DNA of 64,000 bases from Pigmentiphaga aceris (GCF_008119665.1 NZ_CP043046.1:4960001-5024000), one strand, 5' to 3'; shown: positions 11,346-21,195, numbered from the stretch's first letter. Numbers and translations are program-made. The notes: generated by a model from the letters alone, not told the origin.

Positions 11346-12974
11346 TTGACTGCCCGACTGCGCGCGTATCGCCCTGCCCTGCTGGCGGTGCTGGCAGGGG
11401 TCGCCCATGCGCTGAGCTTCGCGCCTGGGCCGGTTCCGGGCCTCTTGCTGCCTGTGCTTCAGTTGCTGGCTTTTGCCGGTTTTGCCGTGCTGGTCTGGCG
11501 CGCCACGTCGGTACGCCGTGCTGCACTGGTGGGCGGGCTGTTCGGCATGGGCAACTTCCTGGCCGGCATTTCCTGGCTTTACATAAGCCTGCACGACTTC
11601 GGCATGATGGCCGCGCCGCTGGCGGCAGGCGGCGTGTTCCTGCTGTCGGTCTATCTGTCGCTTTATCCGGCGCTGGCGGCTGCGCTTGCACGCTGGTTAA
11701 GCGGTGCGTCTGACACAGCAAGGCCCTTGCTTGCCGCATTGGCGCTCGGGCTGGCATGGGCGGCAGGCGAATGGCTGCGCGCCACTGTGTTCACCGGTTT
11801 CCCCTGGCTGAACATTGCTTACGCCCACGTCGATGGGCCGCTGCATGGCTGGGCACCGGTAGCCGGTGCCTACGGCGTGGCCTTTGCGGCCGCCTGGGCC
11901 GGTGCGTTGCTGGGTGCGGCCTGGGTCTGGCGGGCATCCGTATTGAAGGCGGGCCTGACACTGTTGGCCGTGTTGGCGCTGGGTTGGGGCTTGAGTCTGC
12001 CCGCCTGGGTCACGCCCATTGGCGAACCTTTGCCAGTGCGACTGGTGCAAGGCAATGCGCCCTTGTCCGAGAAGTTCGACCCGAGCAAAACCTGGGACTT
12101 GATGGACCGGCATCTGGGCCTGACGCTTTCTCCGCCTGCAGACAAGGTGCCGGCACCTGCTTTGGTAGTGCTGCCGGAAACCACCATTTCGGTATTCCAG
12201 AATCAGCTAAGCGTCGCGGCATGGCGCGAGTGGACCGATGCCGCCGCCGTTGCCAAGGCAACCCTGGCGCTGGGCGTGGCCATTCACGACCCGGGCGGCC
12301 CTGGCCAACGCGACCGATACTACAACAGCGTGGTTGGCGTGCGTCCCGATACGCCGCCCGAAACGCTGATGTCTGGCCGACCGGCGCAGCGTTACGACAA
12401 GCGCCACCTGGTGCCCTTCGGTGAATTCATTCCCTTCGGCTTCCGCTGGTTTGTCGATGCCATGGTCATGCCGCTGGGCGACTTTGACCGGGGCGGCATC
12501 CGCCAGGCACCGTTTGCCGTGCGCGACCAGCATGTGGCCATGAACATCTGCTACGAAGACGTGTTCGGTGAAGAATTGCTGCCGGCCCTGCACCCTGGTG
12601 CCGACGGCAGCCCGGGCGCAACCATGTTCGCCAACGTCAGCAACCTGGCGTGGTTTGGTGATTCCTTCGCGCTGGCCCAGCATCTGCAGATGTCGCGCAT
12701 GCGTGTCCGCGAAACCGGACGGCCGATGCTGCGTTCAACCAATACCGGCATGACGGCGGCAATCGGCCACGACGGCCAGGTGATCGACGCACTGAAGCCG
12801 TTCACCATCGGCCGGCTCGATATTCTGGTTCAGGGCACCACCGGCCTGACCCCGTATGCACGCACCGGCAACCTGCCCATCCTGCTGCTGATCTTTGCCG
12901 GACTGGCCGGGCTTGCCACCCTTCGATTGCGCGCGCGGCGCGCTGATCACACGCGTCACGCCGCAGGCGGGTAA
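11346..12974 (+). CDS. lnt: Apolipoprotein N-acyltransferase
   Basis: An inner-membrane enzyme that adds the third acyl chain to the N-terminal cysteine of lipoproteins, needed for Lol sorting (Pal and both OM channel lipoproteins in this window would be clients). An N-terminal bundle of hydrophobic segments (residues about 10-225) is followed by a nitrilase-fold domain. The catalytic triad is present: Glu in VVLPETT, Lys in [13 protein letters not shown], and Cys in [12 protein letters not shown] (about residue 400). The start is TTG 11346, preceded by GGTGAG at nine bases; an ATG-led upstream frame is closed by a stop. The C-terminus has one more membrane segment. Confidence 0.96.
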   Translation: MTARLRAYRPALLAVLAGVAHALSFAPGPVPGLLLPVLQLLAFAGFAVLVWRATSVRRAALVGGLFGMGNFLAGISWLYISLHDFGMMAAPLAAGGVFLLSVYLSLYPALAAALARWLSGASDTARPLLAALALGLAWAAGEWLRATVFTGFPWLNIAYAHVDGPLHGWAPVAGAYGVAFAAAWAGALLGAAWVWRASVLKAGLTLLAVLALGWGLSLPAWVTPIGEPLPVRLVQGNAPLSEKFDPSKTWDLMDRHLGLTLSPPADKVPAPALVVLPETTISVFQNQLSVAAWREWTDAAAVAKATLALGVAIHDPGGPGQRDRYYNSVVGVRPDTPPETLMSGRPAQRYDKRHLVPFGEFIPFGFRWFVDAMVMPLGDFDRGGIRQAPFAVRDQHVAMNICYEDVFGEELLPALHPGADGSPGATMFANVSNLAWFGDSFALAQHLQMSRMRVRETGRPMLRSTNTGMTAAIGHDGQVIDALKPFTIGRLDILVQGTTGLTPYARTGNLPILLLIFAGLAGLATLRLRARRADHTRHAAGG

Positions 12975-12977
12975 AAT
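12972..12977 (+). promoter_or_regulatory. Candidate -10 element for glyQS
   Basis: TAAAAT at the very end of lnt would give an untranslated leader of about 90 bases before glyQ. No good -35 hexamer is visible at normal spacing, so this is tentative. Confidence 0.3.
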
Positions 12978-13074
12978 CCACGCTTTTGCTGTCCGGCCGC
13001 GACTTGTGTCGCGACAATCGGACGGCTGGCCGGATAGCCCGCCTGTCCCGGCGCACACCTTCACGATAGCGACG

Positions 13075-13974
13075 ATGCTCACCTTCCAACAAATCATTCT
13101 CCGTCTTCAGGAATACTGGGCCCAGCAGGGCTGCGCGCTGCTGCAGCCCATCGACATGGAAGTGGGCGCAGGAACCTCGCACACCGCGACCTTCCTGCGG
13201 GCGCTCGGACCCGAGCCCTGGCGCGCGGCCTACGTGCAGCCCTCGCGTCGCCCCAATGACGGCCGTTACGGTGAAAATCCCAACCGCCTGCAGCACTACT
13301 ACCAATATCAGGTGGTGTTGAAGCCCGCACCGTCCGACATTCTCGACCTGTACATCGGCTCGCTGAAGGCGCTGGGCATCGACCCGGCAGAACACGACAT
13401 TCGCTTTGTCGAAGACGACTGGGAAAATCCCACGCTGGGTGCCTGGGGCCTGGGCTGGGAAGTGTGGCTGAACGGCATGGAAGTGACGCAGTTCACCTAC
13501 TTCCAGCAGGTCGGCGGCATCGACTGCAAGCCCACCACCGGCGAGATCACCTACGGTATCGAACGTCTGGCCATGTATCTGCAAGGCGTGGAAAGCGTCT
13601 ACGACCTGGTCTGGACCGAAGGCGCGGGCGGCCGTCGCATCACCTACGGCGACGTCTACCATCAGAACGAAGTCGAGCAATCGACCTACAACTTCGAGCA
13701 CTCGGACGCCGACACGCTGTTCCGCCACTTCACCGACTATGAGACGCGCGCCAAGGCGCTGCTTGAAGTGCCGCTGGCGCTGCCCGCGTATGAACAGGTG
13801 CTCAAGGCTGCACACACCTTCAACCTGCTGGATGCGCGCGGCGCGATCAGCGTGACCGAGCGCGCCGCCTATATCGGCCGTATCCGAAACCTGTCGCGAG
13901 CGGTGGCGCAAGCCTATTACGACTCGCGCGAACGTCTGGGATTCCCCATGCTCGACCGCAAGGAGTCTGCATAA
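13075..13974 (+). CDS. glyQ: Glycyl-tRNA synthetase alpha subunit
   Basis: The catalytic subunit of the bacterial alpha2beta2 glycyl-tRNA synthetase. The sequence is highly conserved from the first residues ([19 protein letters not shown]). The [16 protein letters not shown] block carries class II active-site arginine residues. [20 protein letters not shown] is motif 3. Length is 299 residues, normal. The ATG at 13075 is where family homology begins; the frame is open further upstream but that part is not conserved. Its stop abuts the glyS ATG with no gap. Confidence 0.98.
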   Translation: MLTFQQIILRLQEYWAQQGCALLQPIDMEVGAGTSHTATFLRALGPEPWRAAYVQPSRRPNDGRYGENPNRLQHYYQYQVVLKPAPSDILDLYIGSLKALGIDPAEHDIRFVEDDWENPTLGAWGLGWEVWLNGMEVTQFTYFQQVGGIDCKPTTGEITYGIERLAMYLQGVESVYDLVWTEGAGGRRITYGDVYHQNEVEQSTYNFEHSDADTLFRHFTDYETRAKALLEVPLALPAYEQVLKAAHTFNLLDARGAISVTERAAYIGRIRNLSRAVAQAYYDSRERLGFPMLDRKESA

Positions 13975-16119
13975 ATGACGCAGACCGTTCACCCCCTGCT
14001 GATTGAACTGTTCACCGAAGAGCTGCCGCCGAAAGTGCTGCGCCAGCTGGGCCAGGCGTTTGCCGACAGCATTGCTGCCGGCCTTGCACAACGCGGCCTG
14101 ATCGGCGAAGACAATACCGTGACTGCGTTTGCGTCACCCCGTCGCCTGGGCGTTCGCCTGAGCGCGGTGCGCGACCAGGCACCGGATGCGCCTTTCATCG
14201 AAAAGCTGATGCCGGTCAGCGTCGGCCTGACGGCCGATGGCCAGGCCGCGCCGTCCTTGCTGAAGAAGCTGGCGGCCAAGGGCCTCGAACACGTCACCGT
14301 TGCCGAGCTTGCCCGCGAAGGCGAAGGCAAGGCCGAACAGCTGGTGTATCGCGGCATTGCTGCCGGTGCCAACCTGCAAACCGGCCTGCAAGCCGCGCTG
14401 GACACCGCGCTGACCAGCCTGCCGATCCCGAAGGTCATGGGTTACCAGTTGGACGACGGTGAAACCACCGTTCGTTTCGTGCGCCCGGCGCATGGCCTGG
14501 TTGCCTTGTTCGGTGACACGGTGGTGCCGGTTGGCGCGCTGGGCCTGACGGCTGGCCGCACGACCTTCGGCCATCGTTTCCAGGGCGGCGGCGAACTCAG
14601 CATTGCTGACGCCGGTGCGTACGAAACCACCTTGTCCGGCCAGGGCAATGTGATTGCCGGTTTCGACGAACGTCGCGCCATCATCGAAGGCCAGCTGCGT
14701 TCGAAGGCAGCTGAACTGAGTGCCTCGTTGGGCGACGAAGCCGATGTCGGCCCGCTGCTGGACGAAGTCACGGCACTGGTCGAACGACCCACCGTTTACG
14801 TCGGCCAGTTCGACGAAGAATTCCTGTCGGTACCGCAGGAATGCCTGATTCTGACCATGCGTCTGAATCAGAAGTATTTCCCGCTGTTCGACGCCGATGG
14901 CAAGAAGCTCACGCACCGCTTCCTGATCGTCAGCAACATGCACCTGGAAGACCCGACGAACATCGTCGAAGGCAATCAGCGCGTGGTGCGTCCGCGTCTG
15001 GCCGATGCGCGCTTCTTCTTCGAAACCGACAAGAAGCAGCCGCTGGCCAACCGTGTGGACCAGCTGACCAACATCGTTTATCACAACAAGCTGGGCACCC
15101 AGCGCGAGCGTGTCGAACGCCTGCGCCTGCTGTCCCGTTGGGTGGCGGAACAGATCGGCAGCAACCCCGACCACGCCGACCGCGCAGCCCTGCTGGCCAA
15201 GGCCGATCTGGTCACCGGCATGGTCGGTGAATTCCCCGAACTGCAAGGCGTGATGGGCGCGTACTACGCGGCCGGCAACGACGAACCCGCCGATGTGGTG
15301 GCCGCCATTCACGGCCAGTACCGCATTCGCCTGGACGAGCCGGTTACCGCCGAGAACGCCACGGCTACCGCATTGTTCCTGGCCGAACGCGCCGACACCC
15401 TGGTGGGCATCTGGGCCATCGGCCTGCAGCCCACTGGTGACAAAGACCCGTTCGGCCTGCGCCGCGCCGCACTCGGCACCATCAGCGCCTTTGAACAACT
15501 GGCGGCCGGTGGTCGTCTGGGCGAAGGCAGCGGCCTGAGCTTGGCCACGCTGTTCGCCAAGGCTGGCGAGGTGTTGAACGCTGCACGTGGTGAGGTCGTC
15601 AACGCCGAACACCTGCAAGCCGTCGAACAGTTCGTGCTGGATCGTTATCGCAACCAGCTGGCCAACAGCTACGAGCGCAATGCGGTCGAAGCCGTGCTGG
15701 CCGTGTCGCCGCCGCTGGCGCAAGTGATCGAACGCGTCCGCGCCGTGATCGCCTTCAGCGCGCTGCCCGAAGCCGCCAGCCTGGCTGCGGCCAACAAGCG
15801 TATCGGCAACATCCTGAAAAAGGCGGAGGACGAAGACAAGGGCGCTACGCTAGATCCCCTTGGGCTTGGTGATAGCGCTGCGAGCGAACTCGCCACGATG
15901 ATGAAATTCGTTCAAACAGACGCAGAGCTTCTATACGAGGAAAGAAAGTTCACTGAGGCTTTGGAAAAGTTGGCTGTCCTCAAAGAATCGGTCGACAATT
16001 TCTTTGCCCACGTGATGGTGATGGCCGACGACCTGGAAGTCCGACGCAATCGCCTGGCACTGCTGGCAGCACTGCACCGCACCATGAACCGCGTCGCCGA
16101 CTTGTCTCGCCTTGCCTGA
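13975..16119 (+). CDS. glyS: Glycyl-tRNA synthetase beta subunit
   Basis: The beta subunit of glycyl-tRNA synthetase, required for tRNA binding and charging, with a C-terminal DALR-like anticodon-binding domain. Family blocks seen include LLIELFTEELPPK at the N-terminus, EFPELQGVMGAYYA, and FGLRRAALG. Length is 714 residues, typical. The stretch 15841-16000 (about residues 623-675) has clearly different codon use and lower GC than the rest of the gene (CTA, AGA, ACA, CTT codons clustered). The frame stays open and the end (NRLALLAAL...RVADLSRLA) is normal. That suggests recombination or gene conversion rather than decay. Confidence 0.97.
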   Translation: MTQTVHPLLIELFTEELPPKVLRQLGQAFADSIAAGLAQRGLIGEDNTVTAFASPRRLGVRLSAVRDQAPDAPFIEKLMPVSVGLTADGQAAPSLLKKLAAKGLEHVTVAELAREGEGKAEQLVYRGIAAGANLQTGLQAALDTALTSLPIPKVMGYQLDDGETTVRFVRPAHGLVALFGDTVVPVGALGLTAGRTTFGHRFQGGGELSIADAGAYETTLSGQGNVIAGFDERRAIIEGQLRSKAAELSASLGDEADVGPLLDEVTALVERPTVYVGQFDEEFLSVPQECLILTMRLNQKYFPLFDADGKKLTHRFLIVSNMHLEDPTNIVEGNQRVVRPRLADARFFFETDKKQPLANRVDQLTNIVYHNKLGTQRERVERLRLLSRWVAEQIGSNPDHADRAALLAKADLVTGMVGEFPELQGVMGAYYAAGNDEPADVVAAIHGQYRIRLDEPVTAENATATALFLAERADTLVGIWAIGLQPTGDKDPFGLRRAALGTISAFEQLAAGGRLGEGSGLSLATLFAKAGEVLNAARGEVVNAEHLQAVEQFVLDRYRNQLANSYERNAVEAVLAVSPPLAQVIERVRAVIAFSALPEAASLAAANKRIGNILKKAEDEDKGATLDPLGLGDSAASELATMMKFVQTDAELLYEERKFTEALEKLAVLKESVDNFFAHVMVMADDLEVRRNRLALLAALHRTMNRVADLSRLA

Positions 16120-16141
16120 TTACGCGCATCTACCCCGCCCG

Positions 16142-16699
16142 ATGAAATTCCTCATCCTCGACCGCGACGGTGTCATCAACCAGGACAGCCCGGACTTCGT
16201 GAAGAAGCCGGACGAATGGATTGCGCTGCCCGGCGCGCTGGAAGCCATTGCCCGACTCAATCGGGCAGGCTGGCGGGTGGTGGTGGCGACGAACCAATCG
16301 GGCCTGGGGCGCTGCCTGTTCGACACCTCTGCGCTGAACGCGATTCACACCAAGTTCCGCGCAGAGCTGACACGGGCCGGTGGCAACGTGGAAGGCATTT
16401 TCATCTGCCCCCACGCCCCCGATGAGCAATGCGATTGCCGCAAGCCCTTGCCCGGCATGTTCCTGGATATCGGCCGACGTTTCGACATCGACCTGACCCA
16501 AGTGCATGCCGTAGGCGACTCGGCGCGTGACCTGATCGCGGCACGCGCTGCGGGCTGCAAGACCTGGCTGGTGCTGACCGGCAACGGCGCAAAAACCCTG
16601 GCTGCGGGCGATCTGCCCGAGGGCACCCGGGTATGCGCCGACCTGTCGGCCGTGGCCGACGAATTGATACCCCCTTCCAACAAGGCACAGCAGGGATGA
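16142..16699 (+). CDS. gmhB: D-glycero-beta-D-manno-heptose 1,7-bisphosphate 7-phosphatase
   Basis: A cytoplasmic HAD-family phosphatase of the ADP-heptose pathway for the LPS inner core. HAD motif I is at the extreme N-terminus (LILDRDGVIN), motif II is VVVATNQSG, and the GDSARDL block is motif IV. The zinc loop CPHAPDEQCDCRKP is typical of GmhB. ATG 16142 gives 185 residues and places motif I correctly. A TTG start at 16112, overlapping glyS, is possible but adds residues the family lacks. The stop overlaps the plsC start (ATGA). Confidence 0.95.
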   Translation: MKFLILDRDGVINQDSPDFVKKPDEWIALPGALEAIARLNRAGWRVVVATNQSGLGRCLFDTSALNAIHTKFRAELTRAGGNVEGIFICPHAPDEQCDCRKPLPGMFLDIGRRFDIDLTQVHAVGDSARDLIAARAAGCKTWLVLTGNGAKTLAAGDLPEGTRVCADLSAVADELIPPSNKAQQG

Positions 16700-17532
16700 T
16701 CTGGATACGCTCGACGCTGTACGCGATTTTCATGGGGGTCACCGTGGCGGTGTTCGCCATTCTCTGCGTACTGGCTGCCCCCCTGCCGCTCAAGTGGCGC
16801 TACCAACTGACGGTCGCCTGGCCTCGCCTGGCCGTCTATGGCGCACGTGTCATTGCCGGCATCCGCTGGGAAGTGAAGGGCTGGGAAAACCTGCCCGACG
16901 CACCTGCCGTGATTCTGCCCAAGCACCAATCGGCCTGGGAAACCATGTTCCTGGCCGCGTTCCTGCCGCGCGAAATCTGCTTTGTCTACAAGCGTGAATT
17001 GCACTGGGTGCCTTTCTTCGGCTGGGGCCTGGCGCTGCTGCGCATGATCCCGATCGACCGTTCACGCGGCACCGATGCATTCGAGCAGACGGTGGAAAAG
17101 GGCAAGGAACAGCTGGCGCAAGGCCGCTGGATGATCATGTTCCCTGAAGGCACCCGTACTCCTGTCGGCAAGGCCGGCAAGTACAAGAGCGGCGGCGCGC
17201 GTTTTGCGATTCGCACCGGTGCGATGGCCGTGCCGATTGCGCACAACGCCGGTGAACGCTGGCCGCGCCAGTCCTTCCTGAAAAAGCCCGGCCTGATCAC
17301 CGTGTCCATCGGCCCGCCGATCGACCCGACCGGCATGGCACCCGAGGTGCTCAATCGCCAGATCCAGGACTGGATCGAAGGCGAAATGCGGGTGATCAGC
17401 CCCAAGGTCTATCGCAATGTCGACCGCAATGTCGACCGTAATGCCGACGGTAACGGCGACAGTAAAGCAGACAGTGCTGCAGCCACCACTGCCGACAAAT
17501 CGGCCCAGCATGGCGACACGCCCAGCGCCTGA
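16696..17532 (+). CDS. plsC: 1-acyl-sn-glycerol-3-phosphate acyltransferase
   Basis: An inner-membrane acyltransferase making phosphatidic acid from lysophosphatidic acid. There is an N-terminal membrane segment (residues about 4-32). The acyltransferase motif reads KHQSAWET, i.e. HX4E where the classical motif is HX4D. The substrate motif MFPEGTRTP is intact, and PVAHNAGE-like blocks follow. The ATG overlaps the gmhB stop. The last 40 residues are non-conserved and consist of a fivefold tetrapeptide repeat (RNVD, RNVD, RNAD, GNGD, SKAD) and a Ser/Ala tail, encoded by 12-bp tandem repeats. Total length is 278 residues, against about 240-250 for most relatives. Confidence 0.93.
   Translation: MIWIRSTLYAIFMGVTVAVFAILCVLAAPLPLKWRYQLTVAWPRLAVYGARVIAGIRWEVKGWENLPDAPAVILPKHQSAWETMFLAAFLPREICFVYKRELHWVPFFGWGLALLRMIPIDRSRGTDAFEQTVEKGKEQLAQGRWMIMFPEGTRTPVGKAGKYKSGGARFAIRTGAMAVPIAHNAGERWPRQSFLKKPGLITVSIGPPIDPTGMAPEVLNRQIQDWIEGEMRVISPKVYRNVDRNVDRNADGNGDSKADSAAATTADKSAQHGDTPSA
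17413..17472 (+). repeat. Five 12-bp tandem repeats in the 3' end of plsC
   Basis: Five consecutive 12-base units (cgcaatgtcgac twice, then increasingly diverged copies) keep the reading frame and encode an Asn/Asp-rich tail. The first two units are identical, pointing to recent duplication. Confidence 0.9.
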
Positions 17533-18700
17533 GCTTGCGCGACCGCGGCCCGCCGACCGGCAATCAGCTGGGTCGGTGCCGCAACTCGAATTCAGTTTTG
17601 GCGAGGGTGATCTTGCCACGCAACAGGCGTCGGACGCCGGCGGTTCCCTGACATCACTCGTGGTGACAACAGGTGTTGCGCTGGACGTGAGCAACGCCGC
17701 TGACCTGTTTGCGGCACCCAGCACACCCGTGCTGCCGCCGCTTGCCACCGAACGCACCCCGGCGTTCGCCGGATTTGCCACAGCAGGAAATCCCGCTGGC
17801 AGACCCGGCAGCATCCCCCCGATCCGCCCCGCCCTGCCGATACCCGGCTGGGTGCCCGGGCGCGTCGCCGGCCCGCTGCCCAAAAGCATTCAACCCCGAC
17901 TGCCCAAGGTCGACGCCGCTGGTGGCCAGATCGACGTGCCACCCACCTTGTCGCCGGGCGCACGCTGGCGCGTGGTCAGGGTCGGCACCGAGATGATCGG
18001 GTTTGTCTTGCTGCGATCCAAACGCCGCAGCATCGGATTCATGATCGGGGACGAAGGTCTGCGCGTAACCGCGCCGCGCTGGGTCACATTGGGCGACATC
18101 GACGCCGCCGTTACTGAGAAATCCGCGTGGATTCTGTCCAAGCTGCAAGTCTGGCGCGAACGCCGCGACAAGATTGCGCTGGGCGGCACCCGCTGGGAAG
18201 ACGGCGGCGAATTCCCCTACCTGGGCAAACGCCTGGTGCTGCGCCTGTCCATGCAGCACGGCACGGTGCTGGACGGCAACCCGGATGCCCCGGAAGACGG
18301 TGCAACCCTGTGGCTGGGCCTGCCCGCCGACGCATCCAGCATCCGCGTGCGCGACACCGTGCAAGTGTGGCTGCAAGGCCAGGCGCGCCGGCTGATCGGT
18401 ACACGACTCAACGCTTTCCTTGCGCGCACCGGCCTGAAAATTGCCAAGTGGCGATTGTCATCGGCCAGTTCACGCTGGGGCTCGTGCACCAGCACCGGCA
18501 ACATCATGCTCAGCTGGCGCTTGATGCACTTCGGTGTCGACGTGATCGACTACGTGATCGCCCACGAACTGGCGCACCTGCGCGAAATGAACCACAGTCC
18601 GAAATTCTGGGCCCAGGTCAGCCTGCTGCTGCCTGGGTTCGAGCCGGCGCGCGATGTGCTGCGCCAACACGATCCGGCCTCGCTGCCCAAGTTCAAATAG
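17510..18700 (+). CDS. YgjP-like zinc metalloprotease (DUF45/WLM, M48-like) with long N-terminal extension
   Basis: The C-terminal half (about residues 165-396) is the YgjP/DUF45 domain. It has the signature WGSCTSTGNIMLSWRL and the zinc motif HELAHLREMNHSPKFW. The N-terminal 140 or so residues are proline- and alanine-rich low-complexity sequence absent from E. coli YgjP (about 167 residues). ATG 17510 overlaps the plsC stop region and is the most likely start; the frame is open back to 17417 inside plsC. E. coli YgjP has been described as a UTP pyrophosphatase, so both hydrolase and protease names are in use. The true substrate is unknown. Confidence 0.88.
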   Translation: MATRPAPELARPRPADRQSAGSVPQLEFSFGEGDLATQQASDAGGSLTSLVVTTGVALDVSNAADLFAAPSTPVLPPLATERTPAFAGFATAGNPAGRPGSIPPIRPALPIPGWVPGRVAGPLPKSIQPRLPKVDAAGGQIDVPPTLSPGARWRVVRVGTEMIGFVLLRSKRRSIGFMIGDEGLRVTAPRWVTLGDIDAAVTEKSAWILSKLQVWRERRDKIALGGTRWEDGGEFPYLGKRLVLRLSMQHGTVLDGNPDAPEDGATLWLGLPADASSIRVRDTVQVWLQGQARRLIGTRLNAFLARTGLKIAKWRLSSASSRWGSCTSTGNIMLSWRLMHFGVDVIDYVIAHELAHLREMNHSPKFWAQVSLLLPGFEPARDVLRQHDPASLPKFK

Positions 18701-18811
18701 GCGTGCTTGCAACGCGGTTGGCCGTATTCATCTGGCGTCATGCATTCAAGGTCAGCGCGCTGACCCCACCCACATACGCGTTTTCTTCAACGCATTTTCC
18801 GAGGTAATCCA

Positions 18812-19222
18812 ATGCGACTTCTCCACACCATGCTGCGCGTGGGCGACCTGAAAAAATCCCTGGCCTTCTACACTGAAGTACTCGGCATGCGCCTGCTGCG
18901 CCAGAAGGACTACGAATCGGGCCGCTTCACGCTGGCCTTCGTCGGCTACGAAGACGAATCCACCGGTGCAGTAATCGAACTGACCCACAACTGGGACACC
19001 ACCAGCTACGACCTGGGCGAAGGCTACGGCCACATCGCCCTGGAAGTCGACGACGCGTATGCCGCCTGTGACAAGGTGCGCGCGCAAGGCGGCAAGGTCG
19101 TACGCGAAGCCGGCCCGATGAAACACGGCACCACCGTGATCGCCTTCATCGAAGACCCGGACGGCTACAAGATCGAGTTCATCCAGAAGAAGTCTGGCGG
19201 CGACGGCCCGCAATCGGCCTGA
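18812..19222 (+). CDS. gloA: Lactoylglutathione lyase (glyoxalase I)
   Basis: Isomerises the hemithioacetal of methylglyoxal and glutathione to S-lactoylglutathione. At 136 residues it matches the short nickel-type bacterial enzyme. The metal-ligand positions are recognisable: His in [11 protein letters not shown], Glu in [10 protein letters not shown], His in [11 protein letters not shown], and Glu in [13 protein letters not shown] ribosome-binding site lies 8-9 bases before the ATG. It is preceded by 111 noncoding bases and stands alone. Confidence 0.96.
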   Translation: MRLLHTMLRVGDLKKSLAFYTEVLGMRLLRQKDYESGRFTLAFVGYEDESTGAVIELTHNWDTTSYDLGEGYGHIALEVDDAYAACDKVRAQGGKVVREAGPMKHGTTVIAFIEDPDGYKIEFIQKKSGGDGPQSA

Positions 19223-19675
19223 TCGGGGGAAAGGGGCATCGACGCGCAGTGCGTGGTGGTGTCTATCTCTCGATCACCAAAATAATCGTCCTGATCCGCC
19301 AAGGAAGAATCACCTGCCCTGGCGGCAACATCAAACGCTCGATAGGGCCAGAAGATCACCGGGCACACTGGCGCCGGTTGCCAACCAACGCCGCTCAGCG
19401 TCCGACCACAGCGCGTAACCGCCTCACACCAGACGGCGAGCGTGTCGCGCAAAAAAAGCCTGCCAGTCTGTTAAGGTCTTCCCCTGTTTGCCGAGCCGGC
19501 CGGACGAACGACCGCCTGCCTGATGGCGGTCTTCGAAGGCTGCAGCGCGCCTCGCGCCAAGCGGCGCAGGCACCGAATCGGACACGCTCTTCCCACCTTG
19601 AGCAATGCGCAGGCACCCACGTGTCGCGTACAACCCGGGTGGTCGTCAACGCTCACGTCGCGCGGGTTGTACTGC
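19223..19675. other. Intergenic region of about 450 bases, no gene recognised
   Basis: Frames are open across this region in line with the downstream gene's overlapping frames, but nothing in it looks like protein. Near its end is a perfect 10-bp inverted repeat abutting the next start codon (listed separately). No strong promoter boxes are visible. Confidence 0.5.
19628..19672 (+). promoter_or_regulatory. Perfect 10-bp inverted repeat ending 3 bases before a start codon
   Basis: GTACAACCCG (19628-19637) pairs with CGGGTTGTAC (19663-19672) across a 25-base spacer. The right arm occupies the place where the ribosome-binding site of the gene at 19676 should be. It could be an operator or an RNA hairpin controlling translation. 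Nothing is known of it. Confidence 0.55.
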
Positions 19676-20905
19676 ATGTTGAATTACCTCTGGCTGGGTT
19701 TTTTCCTGGTGTCCGCCCTGGCTGCTGCGGGGCGCTGGCTGATCGGCGGCGACCCGATGGTGTTCTCCGAACTGGTCCAGAGCCTGTTCACCATGGCCAA
19801 GCTGTCGGTCGAACTGATGGTGCTGCTGTTCGGCACCATGACCTTGTGGCTGGGCTTTCTGCGCATTGCCGAAAAGGCCGGCATGATCGACCTGCTGGCC
19901 CGCCTGCTCGGCCCCCTGTTCCGCCGCCTGATGCCGGAAGTGCCCGCCGGCCACCCCGCCATCGGCCTGATCACCCTGAACTTCGCCGCCAACGGCCTGG
20001 GCCTGGACAACGCCGCCACGCCCATCGGCCTGCGCGCCATGCGCGAACTGGAAACCCTGAACCCGCGCCCCGGCACCGCCACCAACGCACAGATCCTGTT
20101 CCTGGTGTTGAACGCGTCGTCGCTAACGCTGCTGCCCATCACCATCTTCATGTTCCGCGCCCAACAAGGCGCAGCCGACCCCACCCTGGTCTTCCTGCCC
20201 ATCCTGCTGGCCACCAGCGCATCCACCCTGGTCGGCCTGCTGAGCGTCGCCTTCATGCAGCGGCTGCGCCTGTGGGACCCATTGGTCTTGCTGTGGCTGG
20301 GCGGCACCGCCCTGGTGTTGGGAGTGGGCATGGCCACCCTGGCCGGACTGTCGGCAGCCGCCATCGCCAGCGTGTCTTCATTGATGGGCAACCTGACCTT
20401 GTTCGGCTTGATCCTGACCTTCCTGATCGTAGGCGCCTGGCGCAAAATCCCGGTCTACGACAGCTTCGTAGAAGGCGCACGCGAAGGCTTCAACATCGCG
20501 CGCGACCTGCTGCCCTACTTGGTGGCAATGCTGTGCGCCGTAGGCGTACTGCGTGCATCTGGCGCACTCGACATGCTGCTGGACGCCATCCGCTGGCTGG
20601 TTGCTGCCGTCGGTCTGGACGGCCGTTTCGTCGACGCATTGCCAACAGCATTGGTAAAGCCATTCTCCGGCAGCGCAGCCCGCGCGCTGATGATCGAAAC
20701 CATGCAGAACTTCGGCGTCGACAGCTTCCCCGCCCTGGTATCAGCAACCGTCCAAGGCAGCACCGAAACCACCTTCTACGTCCTCGCCGTCTACTTCGGA
20801 GCCGTCGGCATTCAGCGCGCACGCCATGCCGTCGGCTGCGCATTGCTGGCCGACTTCGCAGGCGTAGCAGCCTCAATCGCCGTCTGCTACTGGTTCTTCG
20901 GCTAA
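19676..20905 (+). CDS. Fused SpmA/SpmB-like nucleoside-recognition (Gate) domain membrane protein
   Basis: A 409-residue polytopic inner-membrane protein. The first half resembles spore maturation protein A (TLNFAANGLGLDNAATPIGLRAM) and the second half SpmB (ALVKPFSGSAARALMIETM; TVQGSTETTFYVLAVYFG). In Firmicutes these are two genes; in many proteobacteria they are fused, as here. Both halves carry the Gate/nucleoside-recognition fold. Function outside sporulation is unknown; membrane transport is the usual guess. ATG 19676 is the conserved start. There is no clear Shine-Dalgarno, and a hairpin covers the upstream region. Confidence 0.9.
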   Translation: MLNYLWLGFFLVSALAAAGRWLIGGDPMVFSELVQSLFTMAKLSVELMVLLFGTMTLWLGFLRIAEKAGMIDLLARLLGPLFRRLMPEVPAGHPAIGLITLNFAANGLGLDNAATPIGLRAMRELETLNPRPGTATNAQILFLVLNASSLTLLPITIFMFRAQQGAADPTLVFLPILLATSASTLVGLLSVAFMQRLRLWDPLVLLWLGGTALVLGVGMATLAGLSAAAIASVSSLMGNLTLFGLILTFLIVGAWRKIPVYDSFVEGAREGFNIARDLLPYLVAMLCAVGVLRASGALDMLLDAIRWLVAAVGLDGRFVDALPTALVKPFSGSAARALMIETMQNFGVDSFPALVSATVQGSTETTFYVLAVYFGAVGIQRARHAVGCALLADFAGVAASIAVCYWFFG

Positions 20906-21195
20906 ATGGCTAAGGGCTAAGGACTAACGCCCAACGCGAATCCCAGCCCCTCTCCGCAAGCCGCTTACGTGCGGCCACCCGCTTCGGTGCCACCCCACCC
21001 CCAAGCAGACAAGCAACTGCGTTGAGTGGCACTGCCGTAAAAGGCCGCTGATATACGGCACGAAACGTGAGCCGCTGAGCCGCTTCGTAGCGACCTGGCC
21101 AGCCAATCCCCGAGGCCAACCGCGTGGCGAGTAAAGGATGGCGGCCAACGAATGCCGAGAACCGCGTCCAGCACCAAGCAGCCAGAAAAACAAAC

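Noticed and set aside
14134..15723. 529-codon minus-strand open frame opposite glyS
   Set aside because: Antisense to a conserved synthetase; composition is typical of shadow frames.
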